Shown one piece after another: positions 16,905 to 26,265 of a stretch of 64,000 nt of DNA (position 1 is the stretch's first letter; every line of letters begins with the position of its first letter). Both the position numbers and the translations under genes were made by a program. The stretch is from Poindextera sp963719975 (GTDB lineage Bacteria; Pseudomonadota; Alphaproteobacteria; Caulobacterales; Caulobacteraceae). Under the pieces are notes generated by a model. The model made no database searches. It had not been told where the DNA came from and saw nothing but the letters and a program-made list of their open reading frames with translations. The stretch covers positions 310,001-374,000 of the forward strand of contig CAVRED010000007.1 of the NCBI GenBank assembly GCA_963719975.1. The letters are read 5' to 3'.

Positions 16905-17549
16905 TCAGGCTTGCGGCGTTGGGCCGAGGCGCTCGAGCAGCAGGACGATCTCCGCCTGTTGTCGCCTTGCCTCCGACGAACCGCTGCCGCCGCGTCCGGT
17001 CGTCTGCGTTGCCAGCTTCATCGGCGTCGAGCCATTCGCGTTCTCACGTCGCGCGTCCGCTCCGCCTTGCAAGAGCGCGCCCACAGCCGCCGCGCACCGC
17101 GTTCTGACGGCGCGGTGCAAAGGGGTCACGCCGCCGCGATCGACTGCGCTCGGATCGGCCCCCGATGCGATCAGACGGGCGACCGTTTCAGCCTGGGCGA
17201 GAGGATTCCATCTGGGTGACCCAGGTTGACCATCGGCGGCGTAGTGAAGCGGCTCCGCGCCCCGCCGGTTTTTCGCCGAGACGTCGGCGCCGAGGTTGAC
17301 CAACCTCAGCACCAGGTCCGGTCGATAAGCGGCCGCTGCAATGTGTAACGCCGTGTCACCCGCGTAGGCATAGTGCCCGATCTCGCCGAGGTAATATTCA
17401 GTAGCCGCCGCCCTGGTCGCCCCTGTCTTCAGGGCCGTTCGCGCGAGCGCCGGCGAGGCGGCCAACAACCTGAGGGTCGCGGCATCGTCGGCTGATGCGA
17501 TCGCCTTCAGCAACTCGTAAAGGGCGTAAGAGGCGCTGTCCTCTGCCAT
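16905..17549 (-). CDS. Ankyrin-repeat protein
   Basis: A 214-residue cytoplasmic protein (no signal) with about four ankyrin repeats: AGDTALHIAAAAYRPDLVLRL, NRRGAEPLHYAADG, RGGVTPLHRAVRTRC and NANGSTPMKLATQ. Such proteins act as protein-binding scaffolds. The start (MAEDSASYALYELLKAIA) has GAAGGTGG upstream. It follows the alpha/beta hydrolase by 17 bases on the same strand, so they are probably co-transcribed; the partner is unknown. Confidence 0.85.
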   Translation of the reverse strand: MAEDSASYALYELLKAIASADDAATLRLLAASPALARTALKTGATRAAATEYYLGEIGHYAYAGDTALHIAAAAYRPDLVLRLVNLGADVSAKNRRGAEPLHYAADGQPGSPRWNPLAQAETVARLIASGADPSAVDRGGVTPLHRAVRTRCAAAVGALLQGGADARRENANGSTPMKLATQTTGRGGSGSSEARRQQAEIVLLLERLGPTPQA

Positions 17550-17566
17550 TCGCCACCTTCTTCCGC

Positions 17567-18424
17567 TCAAAGCCCGCGCACGGCGTGGTCGGCGACCCGC
17601 GCTGCATAGTCCGTGACCGCGTTCGCGTGTCCGGCGCCGGGGACGATAGCCGGCTCGGTCATGAGCACTCGCCGCGCGGTCGCCCGCTCCCAAACGGGGT
17701 TGATCTGATCGTCGGCAGAGCCCGAGACATCGATGTTCTCAACCCTGGGCATCTGCTTCAGCGGGCAGATTTCGTAGAACCCCTTCATTGTGCTGGCGTA
17801 GGGCGAGGCCTGGATGTGGTCCCGAAGGGTTTCCCACTGCGCGGCGGTCGCATGCGGATCGGCGCGCAGCCGCAGAAACTCGTCCGTGACCGGCTGCGCG
17901 CCTTTGATGAGGTTGTCCAGCAGGCTCCCCGGAACGGCGACCGGCTGGGTCACGCAGGTTTCGATGAACGCCTTTCCGGGCTGCGGAATGCAGGCGTTGA
18001 CATAGACCAGGCGCCGCACCGGGTGCGCGGCGGCCACCAGCGGCAGGACGTTGCCCTCGTTAGAAACCCCGAGGATTACCGCGGGCTCCGTCGCCGCCTC
18101 GAGGGCGGCGACAATCGAGGCTGCGCGTGTTTCGTTGGGCGTGAAGGACCCGTTCGGGTAGATGGTCGGCACCAAGGTCGTCGGAAAGCCGCGCTTCTCG
18201 AGCTCACCCACCAGCTTCCGCCAGCTCTGCGCCTCAGGGCCGTCGGCAGGCCCGCTGACGACCATGAAGAATCGGGCCTTGGGACCGGCCGCCGCCGCCA
18301 CGGCCCGGTTGGCGGCGAGCGCCAGGCCCGCGCCGCCCATCGCCAACAGAGCTCTGCGCCCGATCTCCAGTCCGGCTCGGCTGTGGTTCTCGGGCCGACC
18401 CTGGTCAGCATTCGAGAGAGGCAT
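17567..18424 (-). CDS. Exported alpha/beta-hydrolase-like protein
   Basis: A 285-residue protein with a twin-arginine-like signal (EIGRRALLAMGGAGLALA). The hydrolase core keeps a nucleophile-elbow-like ILGVSNEGN (Ser in GxSxxG), and the C-terminus has PAIVPGAGHANAVTDY, fitting the catalytic His. SGSADDQINP may carry the acid. The elbow differs from classical GHSxGG, so esterase activity is likely but unproven. It is co-directional with the ankyrin gene downstream. Confidence 0.72.
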   Translation of the reverse strand: MPLSNADQGRPENHSRAGLEIGRRALLAMGGAGLALAANRAVAAAAGPKARFFMVVSGPADGPEAQSWRKLVGELEKRGFPTTLVPTIYPNGSFTPNETRAASIVAALEAATEPAVILGVSNEGNVLPLVAAAHPVRRLVYVNACIPQPGKAFIETCVTQPVAVPGSLLDNLIKGAQPVTDEFLRLRADPHATAAQWETLRDHIQASPYASTMKGFYEICPLKQMPRVENIDVSGSADDQINPVWERATARRVLMTEPAIVPGAGHANAVTDYAARVADHAVRGL

Positions 18425-18450
18425 TGGCGCTATGCTCGGGTGCGTGGCGG

Positions 18451-18810
18451 CTATTGCCTGGTACCGCTGAACGGCGCGGGCGGGATCGCCGCCGTCACCG
18501 TCCCCTTGATCGACCCGTCCGACTGGATCGCGCCCTTGAAGTCGACACGCAGCGGGCTGCCAGCCAAGTCATAGCCGAAATCGACGTCGTCACCGTTGAC
18601 GGCGCCCGTAACCTCGACGGTCGTGCCTTGCGCGGTCACGCAGGACCCCGTGATGTTGTCCCCCGTTCGTGTCAGCGTGCAGGTCGTGGCGGAGGCGCCG
18701 CCCCGGGGGCCAGTCGCCTCGAACTTCCAGACGCCCGAGACGTCGGCCGCCCAGGCGACGGCGGGGACAAGAAGAATGGCCGCGGCGGCGATGGGAAGGA
18801 CTTGCTTCAC
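18451..18810 (-). CDS. Small periplasmic beta-rich protein
   Basis: A 119-residue exported protein (signal KQVLPIAAAAILLVPAVAWA). The mature part is VSGVWKFEATGPRGG with repeated Thr/Gly-rich strands (TTCTLTRTGDNITGSC, TVEVTGAVNGDDVDF) ending in PPAPFSGTRQ. This looks like a small lipocalin-like or DUF-type barrel that reports substrate binding, but I do not recognise a named family. The start is GTG at 18810, preceded by AGAAGGGAA. Two cysteines could form a disulphide. Confidence 0.65.
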   Translation of the reverse strand: MKQVLPIAAAAILLVPAVAWAADVSGVWKFEATGPRGGASATTCTLTRTGDNITGSCVTAQGTTVEVTGAVNGDDVDFGYDLAGSPLRVDFKGAIQSDGSIKGTVTAAIPPAPFSGTRQ

Positions 18811-18914
18811 GTGGGTTCCCTTCTCTGAAAAGGCCTGCCTGACGTGGGCCCCATGTGGCGGCCGCTGGGAGCGTCCGCTTTTGACCCTGCAAAATTGCGC
18901 CGAGGGCGCAGCCC

Positions 18915-19709
18915 TCAGCGCCCCTGGAACACCGGGTCGCGTTTTTCCATGAAGGCTTTGCGGCCCTCGGTGTAGTCGGCGCTCTCGAAGCAGGCGTCGA
19001 CGGCCTTGGTCACTTCGTCCAACTGCCGGCGGTCGGGGTCCTTCATCGCCTCGCGAACGGCCATCTTGGCGGCCTTCACGGTCAGCGGCGCATTGCGCCC
19101 GATCATGGCGGCGTAGTCGCGAACGGTCGCCTCGAGGTCGGCGGCGGGCACGACCTTGTTCACCAGCCCGATGCGCAGCGCTTCCTCGGCGGTGAACTGG
19201 CGGGCGGTGAACATGATCTCCTTGGCGAACGCCGGCCCCACCAGGTCGCACAGGGTCTTCAGGCCGTCGTAGCCGTAGCCCAGCCCGAGGCGGGCGGCGG
19301 GAATGGCGAAGCGGCTGTCGTCGGAACAGATGCGCAGGTCGCAGGTCAGCGCCACCGCGAGGCCCCCGCCGATGCAGTAGCCCTTGATCATGGCGATCGA
19401 CGGTTTGGCGATGCGCGCCATCGAGCGGTTCGCGGTCGCGCTGCGGGCGGAATAGACCTCGTTCGCCTCGCGGTTGGCCCGCACGTCCTCGAACTGGCTG
19501 ATGTCGGCGCCCGAGACGAACGCCTTGTCGCCGGCGCCCTTGTAGACCACCACGCGGATCGACGCGTCGGCTTCGAACGCCTCGAGCACGCCGGGGATCG
19601 CCTGCCACATCTCGGTGGAGACCGCGTTCCGCCGCTCCGGATTGTTGAAGATCATCCAGCCGATCGCGCCGTCCTTGCGCCCGACCAGCTTGTCGATACC
19701 GATGTCCAT
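18915..19709 (-). CDS. Enoyl-CoA hydratase/isomerase family protein
   Basis: A 264-residue crotonase-fold protein: NPERRNAVSTEMW, the first oxyanion-hole motif GAGDKAFVSGADISQFED, and KGYCIGGGLAVALTCDLRICS forming the second. Such enzymes hydrate or isomerise enoyl-CoA thioesters; the classical Glu pair of mitochondrial hydratases is not obvious, so the reaction is uncertain. A short lipoprotein gene ends 15 bases upstream on the same strand. Confidence 0.9.
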   Translation of the reverse strand: MDIGIDKLVGRKDGAIGWMIFNNPERRNAVSTEMWQAIPGVLEAFEADASIRVVVYKGAGDKAFVSGADISQFEDVRANREANEVYSARSATANRSMARIAKPSIAMIKGYCIGGGLAVALTCDLRICSDDSRFAIPAARLGLGYGYDGLKTLCDLVGPAFAKEIMFTARQFTAEEALRIGLVNKVVPAADLEATVRDYAAMIGRNAPLTVKAAKMAVREAMKDPDRRQLDEVTKAVDACFESADYTEGRKAFMEKRDPVFQGR

Positions 19710-19724
19710 CGCCTGCCTTGCTCC

Positions 19725-20295
19725 TTACGACTCGCCGATCAGTTTGCAGGTCACTTCAATCGTCTTCCCGGCCGCCTGGGCGAGCGGCTGATCCAGAGGG
19801 ATCGCTGCAGTCGAGCGTGTTGTTCTGGGTCGTGTGGTTCCCGGTGACGACCGTCACCTGGTACATCGCCCCGTTGCGCATGCCGGCCACCTTGCTTGGA
19901 TCGACCTGCGGGATGGCGATCGTCGCCGTCCCCGCGCCCGTCATCTTCACCTCCGCGTCTGGCGCGAGCGGAAACTGGCCCTGGTACTGGCCTTCCAGTT
20001 TCGGATCGGTGGGGTCGCCATAGAAGTTGACCATCACGTCCACCGAGACGCCGCTTTGCGCGACGCTGGCCGCCGCGTTCGGACTCAGGGTGACGGCCAC
20101 CTGGAAGCTGGACGCCGTCGCCGCCGGCGCGGCCGGGTCAGGCGCCGCGCTGGAAGCCGCCGGCGCGCTCGAGGCCGGCGCCGCCGAGCCTGCCCCGGAC
20201 GATGGCTGACAGCCGGCCATGCCGATCAGGGCCGCGGCCAGGACGAGCCCGCCGCTGCGTTCAATGCGTGTCAACTGCCGGCCCTTTCGCTGCAT
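19725..20295 (-). CDS. Hypothetical lipoprotein (frameshifted near its end)
   Basis: About 189 residues after removal of one inserted base near 19796. It has a lipobox (LIGMAGCQPS), an Ala/Ser/Pro linker and a beta-rich domain (SFQVAVTLSPNAAAS, GAMYQVTVVTGNHT), ending QPLAQAAGKTIEVTCKLIGES in the restored frame. The C-terminal strand only makes sense after the shift, which is the evidence for it. ATG at 20295 is preferred to GTG nine bases upstream. The family is not recognised. Confidence 0.6.
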
Positions 20296-20333
20296 CAGCG
20301 CCACCCTAGCCGCGGGTAGGGCCGGTTGAACAG

Positions 20334-22599
20334 CTACTGCCGCACCATCTCCGCCCGCACTTCGGCCCGAACTTCGCCGCGGGGCCTGGCGTCCGGCACT
20401 TCGAACACCACGCGCTCGATGCGGCCCGGGTAGACGAACGGCGCCTCGTAGTCCTGGGCCACCGGCGAGAGGCTGCGGCCGAGGTCCATGCCGGTCGACG
20501 AGACCATGAAGAGCAGCTTGGGCGCGTGGCCGACGCCGACGACCTTGCCGTCGATCTGCACCTCGATGTCGCCGGCGCCGTCCGGCGTGCGCTCGACCGT
20601 GACCTGCAGCTTGTGCGCGCCTGCCGGCAGCGGTTCGGCCGCGACGACGCGGGTGTGCGTGTGGAAGTGGTTGTAGTCGAAGGTCAGCCGGCCCTCCTTC
20701 ACATAGAGCACGAACCCGCTGTTCAGGCTGCCGCGGGCGATCAGGGCGCCGTCACCGGCGCCCTCCGGATGGACGACCTCCGCCGTCATCGTCCAGCCGC
20801 GCGCGCCCGGCGGGCAGGCGTCGGAGACCAGGTGCGAGATCGGCGGGTGATAGACGAAACGCGTGCGCGAGGTCGGCAGACCCGGCCGTCCCGACGCGCG
20901 GAAGAGCTGCATGGCGTTGCGGTCGTCGAGCGGGAAGACGCCGTGCCGCTCGGCCTCCTCGTTGAAGAGCGCGATCAGCGCCTGCAGGCGCTCGGGTTCG
21001 CGCTCGGCGAGGTCGTCGAACTCCGAAAAGTCCTCGGCCAGGTGATAGAGCTCCCAGCGGTCGGACTCGAACGGCTGGCCCGGCGTGTGGCGGGTGACGG
21101 CCTTCCAGCCGTCCTTCCAGACGCCGCGATGGCCCAGCATCTCGAAGTACTGGACGGTCCGCGACAAGGCCGCGCCGTCGTCCGCGATCGCCGGCGCCAG
21201 GCTTGCGCCGTGCATGGGCATCTGCGTCACGCCAGCCACGACCTCGGGGGGCTCAAGGCCGGCGAGCTCCAGGATGGTCGGCGCGACGTCGATGGCGTGG
21301 CAGAACTGCCCCCGCGTCTCGCCCTTGGTCTTCAGCCCCGCCGGCCAGTGCACGATCAGGGGGTCGCGGACGCCGCCGCCGTGGGTGTTCTGCTTGTACC
21401 ACTTCAGCGGCGTGTTGCCGGCCTGCGCCCAGCCCCATGGGATGTTGCAGTGGCTGTCCGGCCCGCCGATGTCGTCCAGGCGGAGCACGGCTTCGTCCGG
21501 GTTCTCCCGGATGCCGTTGAACCACTTCATCTCGTCGAGCACGCCGGTCGCGCCGCCCTCCTGGCTCGCGCCGTTGTCGGAGAGGACGATGAAGATGGTG
21601 TCGTCGAAGCGGTCGATGGACTTCAGGAACGCCGCCAGACGGCCGATCTGGTCGTCGGTGTGCTCGAGCATCGCAGCGAACGCCTCCTGCAGGCGGCAGG
21701 CGAACGCCTGCTCGTTCTGGCTGAGCTCGCTCCAGGGCCGGACGCCCGGGTTGCGGGGGGCGAGCCTGGTCTCGGCCGGGATGACGCCCAGCGCCTTCTG
21801 CCGCTCGAACCACTCGCCGCGCACGACGTCCCAGCCGGCGTCGAACTTGCCGCGCCACTTCTCGAGGTAGGCGCGCGGCGCCTGGTGCGGCGAGTGCATC
21901 GCCCCGAACGCGAGGTAGAGGAAGAACGGCCGCTCCGGCACCAGCGAGGTCAGATTGCGGATCATGTCCGCCGAGCGGTCAACGATGTCCTCCGACACGT
22001 GGTAGCCATCCTCGGGTCCGCCGGGCGCATCGACGAAGTGGTTGTCCGAGGTCAGCTCCGGATAGAACTGGTCGGTCTCTCCCTGCAGGAAGCCGTAGTA
22101 GCGGTCGAAGCCCTTCTGCAGCGGCCAGTTGGTGAAGGGCCCTGCGGCCGAGCACTCGCCCATGGGCGCAAGGTGCCACTTGCCGGCGGCGAAGGTGGCG
22201 TAGCCGTTCTCGCGCAGGATCTCGGCGAGCGTCGCCGACGAGCGAGGGATCGCGCCCCGCATGTTCGGAAAGCCGGTGTCGAAGTTGGAGATCGCTCGCA
22301 TGCCGACCGCATGGTGGTTGCGGCCGGTGAGCAGGCAGGCGCGGGTCGGCGAACAGAGCGCGGTGGTGTGAAAGCCGGTGAAGCGCACGCCGCCGGCCGC
22401 CAGCGCATCGATGTTCGGCGTCGCGAGCGTCGAGCCGTAACAGCCGAAGTGGGAGAACCCGGTGTCGTCCAGCACCACCAGCACCACGTTCGGCGCGCCG
22501 TCACGGTAGCGGGCCGGGGGCCACCAGGGCGTCGAACTCGGCGAAGCTCTCCTTGATCACGCCATGGAAGTCTTCGCCGGCGGGGGTCTTCTGGCTCAT
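20334..22599 (-). CDS. Arylsulfatase (frameshifted near its N-terminus)
   Basis: Hydrolyses sulfate esters. The corrected protein has about 754 residues. It contains LVVLDDTGFSHFGCYGS (metal-binding Asp pair), the active-site LCSPTRACLLTGR, whose Cys becomes formylglycine, AGKWHLAPMGE, IVLSDNGASQEGG, and a C-terminal beta domain. The first 30 residues (MSQKTPAGEDFHGVIKESF) lie in another frame; one extra base near 22517 separates them. There is no clear signal peptide. The TetR gene directly upstream is probably its repressor. Confidence 0.88.
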
Positions 22600-22618
22600 C
22601 GCTCTCGTCTCCGGACGT

Positions 22619-23260
22619 TCATGGGGTGGGGGGTGCGCTGACGCCCGCCGCGCCAAACGTGGCCAGGCGCTCGATCAGGTCGTCCATGGCGGCGGCCGCT
22701 TTCGGTCCTGACGGCGTCTCGCGCGCCCAGCGGGCCAGGGCGAACACCACCGCGTCGGTGAACCATCGAAGTCGCTCCGTAACCGTGGCGGCGGGCACGG
22801 GCCTGGCGGCCTCGGCCATCAGCCGCCGCGTGCGGCGCACGCCGGTCAGGTTCTCGTCCTCCAGCGCCCGCTCGCCGAGCAGCTGCGGGTGGAACCTGAC
22901 CTGAGCCAGGATCGAGATGTAGTCGCGGCCCCAGGGCTCCTCGACCACGGTCCGGCCGAGCGCCGCCACGGTGGCGCGGGTGATGGCGAGCACGCCGGGC
23001 TTGGCCGGCAGCGCGTCGAGCAAGGCCTCGCGTCGGGCGTTGATCGGCGCGAGCCGGCGGTCGAGGAGGGCGCTCAAGACCCCCTCGCGCGAGCCGAAGT
23101 GATAGTGCAGCGCCGAGCGGTTCCGCTGGCTGGATGCGGCCACGATCTGGGTCAGGGCGACATTCTCCACGCCCTGCTCGGCGAACATCCGCTCGGCGAG
23201 GTTCATCAGCTCGTCGGACGTTGCAGACGCCTCGTCCTTGCGCGCGGCGCCTCCGCCCAT
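22619..23260 (-). CDS. TetR-family transcriptional regulator
   Basis: A 213-residue repressor with an N-terminal helix-turn-helix (LMNLAERMFAEQGVENVALTQI, recognition part NRSALHYHFGSREGVLSALL) and a ligand-binding domain lacking close relatives that I recognise. The gene precedes the sulfatase by about 20 bases on the same strand. A perfect 15-bp palindrome 14 bases before its start codon is the likely operator, implying autorepression of the pair. Confidence 0.9.
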   Translation of the reverse strand: MGGGAARKDEASATSDELMNLAERMFAEQGVENVALTQIVAASSQRNRSALHYHFGSREGVLSALLDRRLAPINARREALLDALPAKPGVLAITRATVAALGRTVVEEPWGRDYISILAQVRFHPQLLGERALEDENLTGVRRTRRLMAEAARPVPAATVTERLRWFTDAVVFALARWARETPSGPKAAAAMDDLIERLATFGAAGVSAPPTP

Positions 23261-23274
23261 GGTCAGCTCCGGTC

Positions 23275-23289
23275 TAATACGTCGTATTA
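23275..23289. promoter_or_regulatory. Likely TetR operator
   Basis: TAATACGTCGTATTA, a perfect palindrome of two 7-base arms around a central T, sits 14 bases before the TetR start codon and would overlap the promoter. Length and symmetry are those of TetR-family operators. Confidence 0.7.
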
Positions 23290-23397
23290 ACTACGAACGC
23301 CTGGAAGCGTCAAGCCGGGCGAGGCGACTTTCCCTTGCCCCTCGCGCCGCGGCCCGATTAGGGTCCGAGCCGCGGCTGGGGGGTGGGCCGCCCAACC

Positions 23398-24024
23398 ATG
23401 TCGGCGACGAGCCCGAACGCACGACTCGAGGCCTTCTGCGATGGCGTGTTCGCCATCGCGCTGACGCTGCTGATCATCGACATCAAGGCCCCGAGCTCGT
23501 CGGCGATCACCAGCGCCGCCACGCTCTGGCATGCGCTTCAGGGCGTTCTTCCGTCGATCTTCGCGTTTCTGTTGAGCTTTGCGATCATCTTCATCACGTG
23601 GATGAATCATCATTCGATCTTTCACTCGATCAACAAGTCCTCGGGCGCCTTTATCTACGCAAACGCGTTCCTGTTGCTGACGGTCGTCTTCATCCCGTTC
23701 CCGACCGCCTTGCTCGGCAGCTACCTGCTCACCGATCACGCCTCGCCCGCCGTCGTCATCTACAACGCCGTGATCGCCCTGCAGGCGATCGGCTGGATCC
23801 TGTTTTGCGGCTCGGCCTTGAAGGACAAGCTGGCCAAGGACGACGCGGCCGCATCGACGCTGCGCACGAGCTACCGGAATGCATGGTTCTCGCTGGTTCT
23901 CTACTCGGCCCTGGCGGTCGCGGCGCTTTGGTTCCCGCAACCGGTCGCCGCCGTGACGACGCTGACCTGGATCTTCTGGCTGGTCTTCGGCATCTACACG
24001 CTTAGGGCGGCCGCGTCGGCCTGA
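23398..24024 (+). CDS. TMEM175-family (DUF1211) potassium channel-like membrane protein
   Basis: A 208-residue protein with about six membrane helices. The N-terminal RLEAFCDGVFAIALTLLIIDI matches the family RxxxFSDGVFAIAxTLL signature, including the filter-lining Ile/Leu region. Bacterial TMEM175 proteins form tetrameric K+-leak channels. The start at 23398 is preferred to the in-frame codon at 23383. It converges with eutC, the two ends being 9 bases apart. Confidence 0.85.
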   Translation: MSATSPNARLEAFCDGVFAIALTLLIIDIKAPSSSAITSAATLWHALQGVLPSIFAFLLSFAIIFITWMNHHSIFHSINKSSGAFIYANAFLLLTVVFIPFPTALLGSYLLTDHASPAVVIYNAVIALQAIGWILFCGSALKDKLAKDDAAASTLRTSYRNAWFSLVLYSALAVAALWFPQPVAAVTTLTWIFWLVFGIYTLRAAASA

Positions 24025-24033
24025 GCGCGGGTG

Positions 24034-24786
24034 TCACGCCTCGGGCGGCGCGAGGGCCTCCAGCCCGCCGGATGCGTCCTTCAGCCCAACGCCGGTGAGC
24101 TGGAGCCGCCGCGCGGCCGTGAGCAGCCAGACGATGCGGCCGGCCGCGTCATCGATTGTGAGACCTCCGGCGCGGATGTTGGAGACGCAGTTGCGCTCGG
24201 CGTCGGTCCGGCCGACCGCGGGGCGCCAGGTGATGTAGGCGCCGAGGCTCCCGGGCGCGCTCAGGCCTGGGCGTTCGCCAATGAGCACGACAACGAGCGT
24301 CGCGCCCAGCGCCTGGCCGATCTCGTCACCCAGCGCCACGCGCGCCTGGCGGGCGATCACGATGGGCGCCGCGCGCCAGCCCGGCAGCCGTTCAAGCAAA
24401 GCACGGGCGAGGGCCGGACCGCTCGCCGCGACCGCGCCGGCCGAGAGGCCGTCCGCCAGCACGATCGCAAGGTCGAAGTCGCCCGAGGCGAGGCGCGCGA
24501 GGGCTGTGGGCGCGAGGCGTCGCCCGAGATCGGGGCGGGCCAGGTAGACGCCGCGATCAGGGGCAAGACTCTCGACCTCGATCGCCGGCAGTTCGCCCAG
24601 CGCCGAAAGGACGTCGTCGCGCGCAAGCGGGGCGTGGACCGCGTCTCGCGCCAGGGCATGGGCGGCCTCGAGCTCGAGCATGGCGCGCGTCGGAAGCCCG
24701 TGGCCGCTGCGGCCGAGCCCGATGCGGGCGGCCGTGGCGCGCCTCAGACGCGCCCAGACGTCGGGGTGCGCGGGCGCCGCCGTCAC
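24034..24786 (-). CDS. eutC: Ethanolamine ammonia-lyase small subunit
   Basis: Partner of EutB in the adenosylcobalamin-dependent split of ethanolamine to acetaldehyde and ammonia. About 250 residues; family motifs include TAARIGLGRSGHGLPTRAML, LARPDLGRRL, ARQARVALGDEIG, VVVLIGERPGLSAPGSLGAY and NCVSNIR. It starts at GTG overlapping the eutB stop (GTGA). No eutA reactivase, permease or microcompartment gene is in the window, so this is the minimal eutBC form. Confidence 0.95.
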   Translation of the reverse strand: MTAAPAHPDVWARLRRATAARIGLGRSGHGLPTRAMLELEAAHALARDAVHAPLARDDVLSALGELPAIEVESLAPDRGVYLARPDLGRRLAPTALARLASGDFDLAIVLADGLSAGAVAASGPALARALLERLPGWRAAPIVIARQARVALGDEIGQALGATLVVVLIGERPGLSAPGSLGAYITWRPAVGRTDAERNCVSNIRAGGLTIDDAAGRIVWLLTAARRLQLTGVGLKDASGGLEALAPPEA

Positions 24787-26168
24787 AGCAGCGCCGTCGC
24801 GTGCTCGAGGAGGCGCCGGGACTCGCCCGTGAGCGCGCTGGAGGAGAGGCGGCCCGCCTCGTCGAAGATGCCGACGTCCATCAGCCACCGCTCGAACTCG
24901 GGCGCAGGCTTAAGGTTCATGAGCGCGCGCGCGTAGGCCGCGTCGTGGAAGCTGGTCGTCTGGTAATGCAGCATGATGTCGTCGCCGCCGGGCACGCCCA
25001 TGATGAAGGTGACGCCCGCCAGCACCGCCATGGACAGAAGCGTGTCCATATCGTCCTGGTCGGCTTCGGCATGGCTGGTGTAGCAGACGTCCAGTCCCAT
25101 CGGCAGGCCCATGAGCTTGCCGCAGAAGTGGTCCTCGAGGCCGGCGCGCAGGATCTGCTTGCCGTCGAACAGATACTCCGGCCCGATGAACCCCACGACC
25201 GAGTTGACCAGCAGCGGCCGAAACTTCCGCGCCACCGCGTAAGCCCGAGCCTCCAGCGTCTGCTGGTCGACGCCGTGGTGGGCGTCCGCCGACAGCGCCG
25301 AGCCCTGGCCGGTCTCGAAGTAGGCGACGTTGGTTCCGGTGACGTGACGGCCGAGCGACAGCGCCGCGTCATGCCCCTCCCTGAGCAGCGCCAGGTCGAC
25401 GCCGAAGCTGCGGTTGGCGGCCTCGGTCCCGGCGACCGACTGGAAGATCAGGTCGAGCGGCGCGCCGCGCTCGATCGCCTGCAGCGCATTGGTCATGTGG
25501 GTGAGCACGCAGCTCTGCGTCGGGATGGCGTGCGCCTCGCGCAGCTCGTCGACCATTTGCAGGAGCCGCAAGGCGGACTCCACATTGTCCGACGCCGGGT
25601 TGATCCCGATCACCGCATCGCCGCAGCCGAACAGCAGGCCATCGAGGATGGAGGCGGCGATTCCCGCCGGGGAGTCGGTGGGGTGGTTTGGCTGCAACCG
25701 CACCGAAAGGCGCCCCTCGAGCCCGATGGTGTTGCGAAAGCCGGTGACGACCCGGGACTTGCGCGCGACGGCGACCAAGTCCTGGTTGCGCATGAGCTTG
25801 CAGACCGCGGCGGCCATCTCCGGCGTGACGCCGGGCGCCAGAGCGCTCAGCGCAGCGGTGTCGGCCTCCAGCAGCCATTCGCGAAAGCCGCCGACGGTCA
25901 GGTGGGCGATCGGCGCGAAGGCGCCAGCGTCGTGCTCGTCGACGATCAGGCGGCTGACCTCATCGGCCTCGTAGGGCACGACCAGCTCGTTCAGGAACCT
26001 CGTCAGCGGCAGATCGGCGAGCACTTGGCGCGCCGCCACCCGTTCGGCGCCCGAGCCCGCCGCCACGCCGGCCAGCCGGTCGCCGGAGCGCTCCGGACTG
26101 GCAGCCGCCATGACGGCCTTCAGGTCAGCGAAGACGTAGCGCGCGCCGCCGAGTGTCGTTGCAAACAC
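24783..26168 (-). CDS. eutB: Ethanolamine ammonia-lyase large subunit
   Basis: Catalytic subunit, 461 residues, with the TIM barrel that holds adenosylcobalamin and ethanolamine. Recognisable stretches are CKLMRNQDLV, RLQPNHPTDSP, GCGDAVIGINPASDN, SVAGTEAANRSFGVDLALL, YFETGQGSALSADAHHGVDQ and DVCYTSHAEADQDDMD. Length matches the family. It is divergent from the carboxylase gene with a gap of about 100 bases, where both promoters must lie. Confidence 0.96.
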   Translation of the reverse strand: MFATTLGGARYVFADLKAVMAAASPERSGDRLAGVAAGSGAERVAARQVLADLPLTRFLNELVVPYEADEVSRLIVDEHDAGAFAPIAHLTVGGFREWLLEADTAALSALAPGVTPEMAAAVCKLMRNQDLVAVARKSRVVTGFRNTIGLEGRLSVRLQPNHPTDSPAGIAASILDGLLFGCGDAVIGINPASDNVESALRLLQMVDELREAHAIPTQSCVLTHMTNALQAIERGAPLDLIFQSVAGTEAANRSFGVDLALLREGHDAALSLGRHVTGTNVAYFETGQGSALSADAHHGVDQQTLEARAYAVARKFRPLLVNSVVGFIGPEYLFDGKQILRAGLEDHFCGKLMGLPMGLDVCYTSHAEADQDDMDTLLSMAVLAGVTFIMGVPGGDDIMLHYQTTSFHDAAYARALMNLKPAPEFERWLMDVGIFDEAGRLSSSALTGESRRLLEHATALL

Positions 26169-26265
26169 CTGACCCCCGTGACGAGATGGCCTTCCTGACA
26201 GAACCGATCGCGCACCCTAGAACGGCCAGCGAGGCGGGCGCCAGACCCGCTGGGGAGAGACGGCC

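Noticed and set aside
24801..26198. Long antisense ORF opposite eutB
   Set aside because: Long shadow frames are expected in GC-rich codon usage. It lacks a start signal and family resemblance, while eutB is certain.
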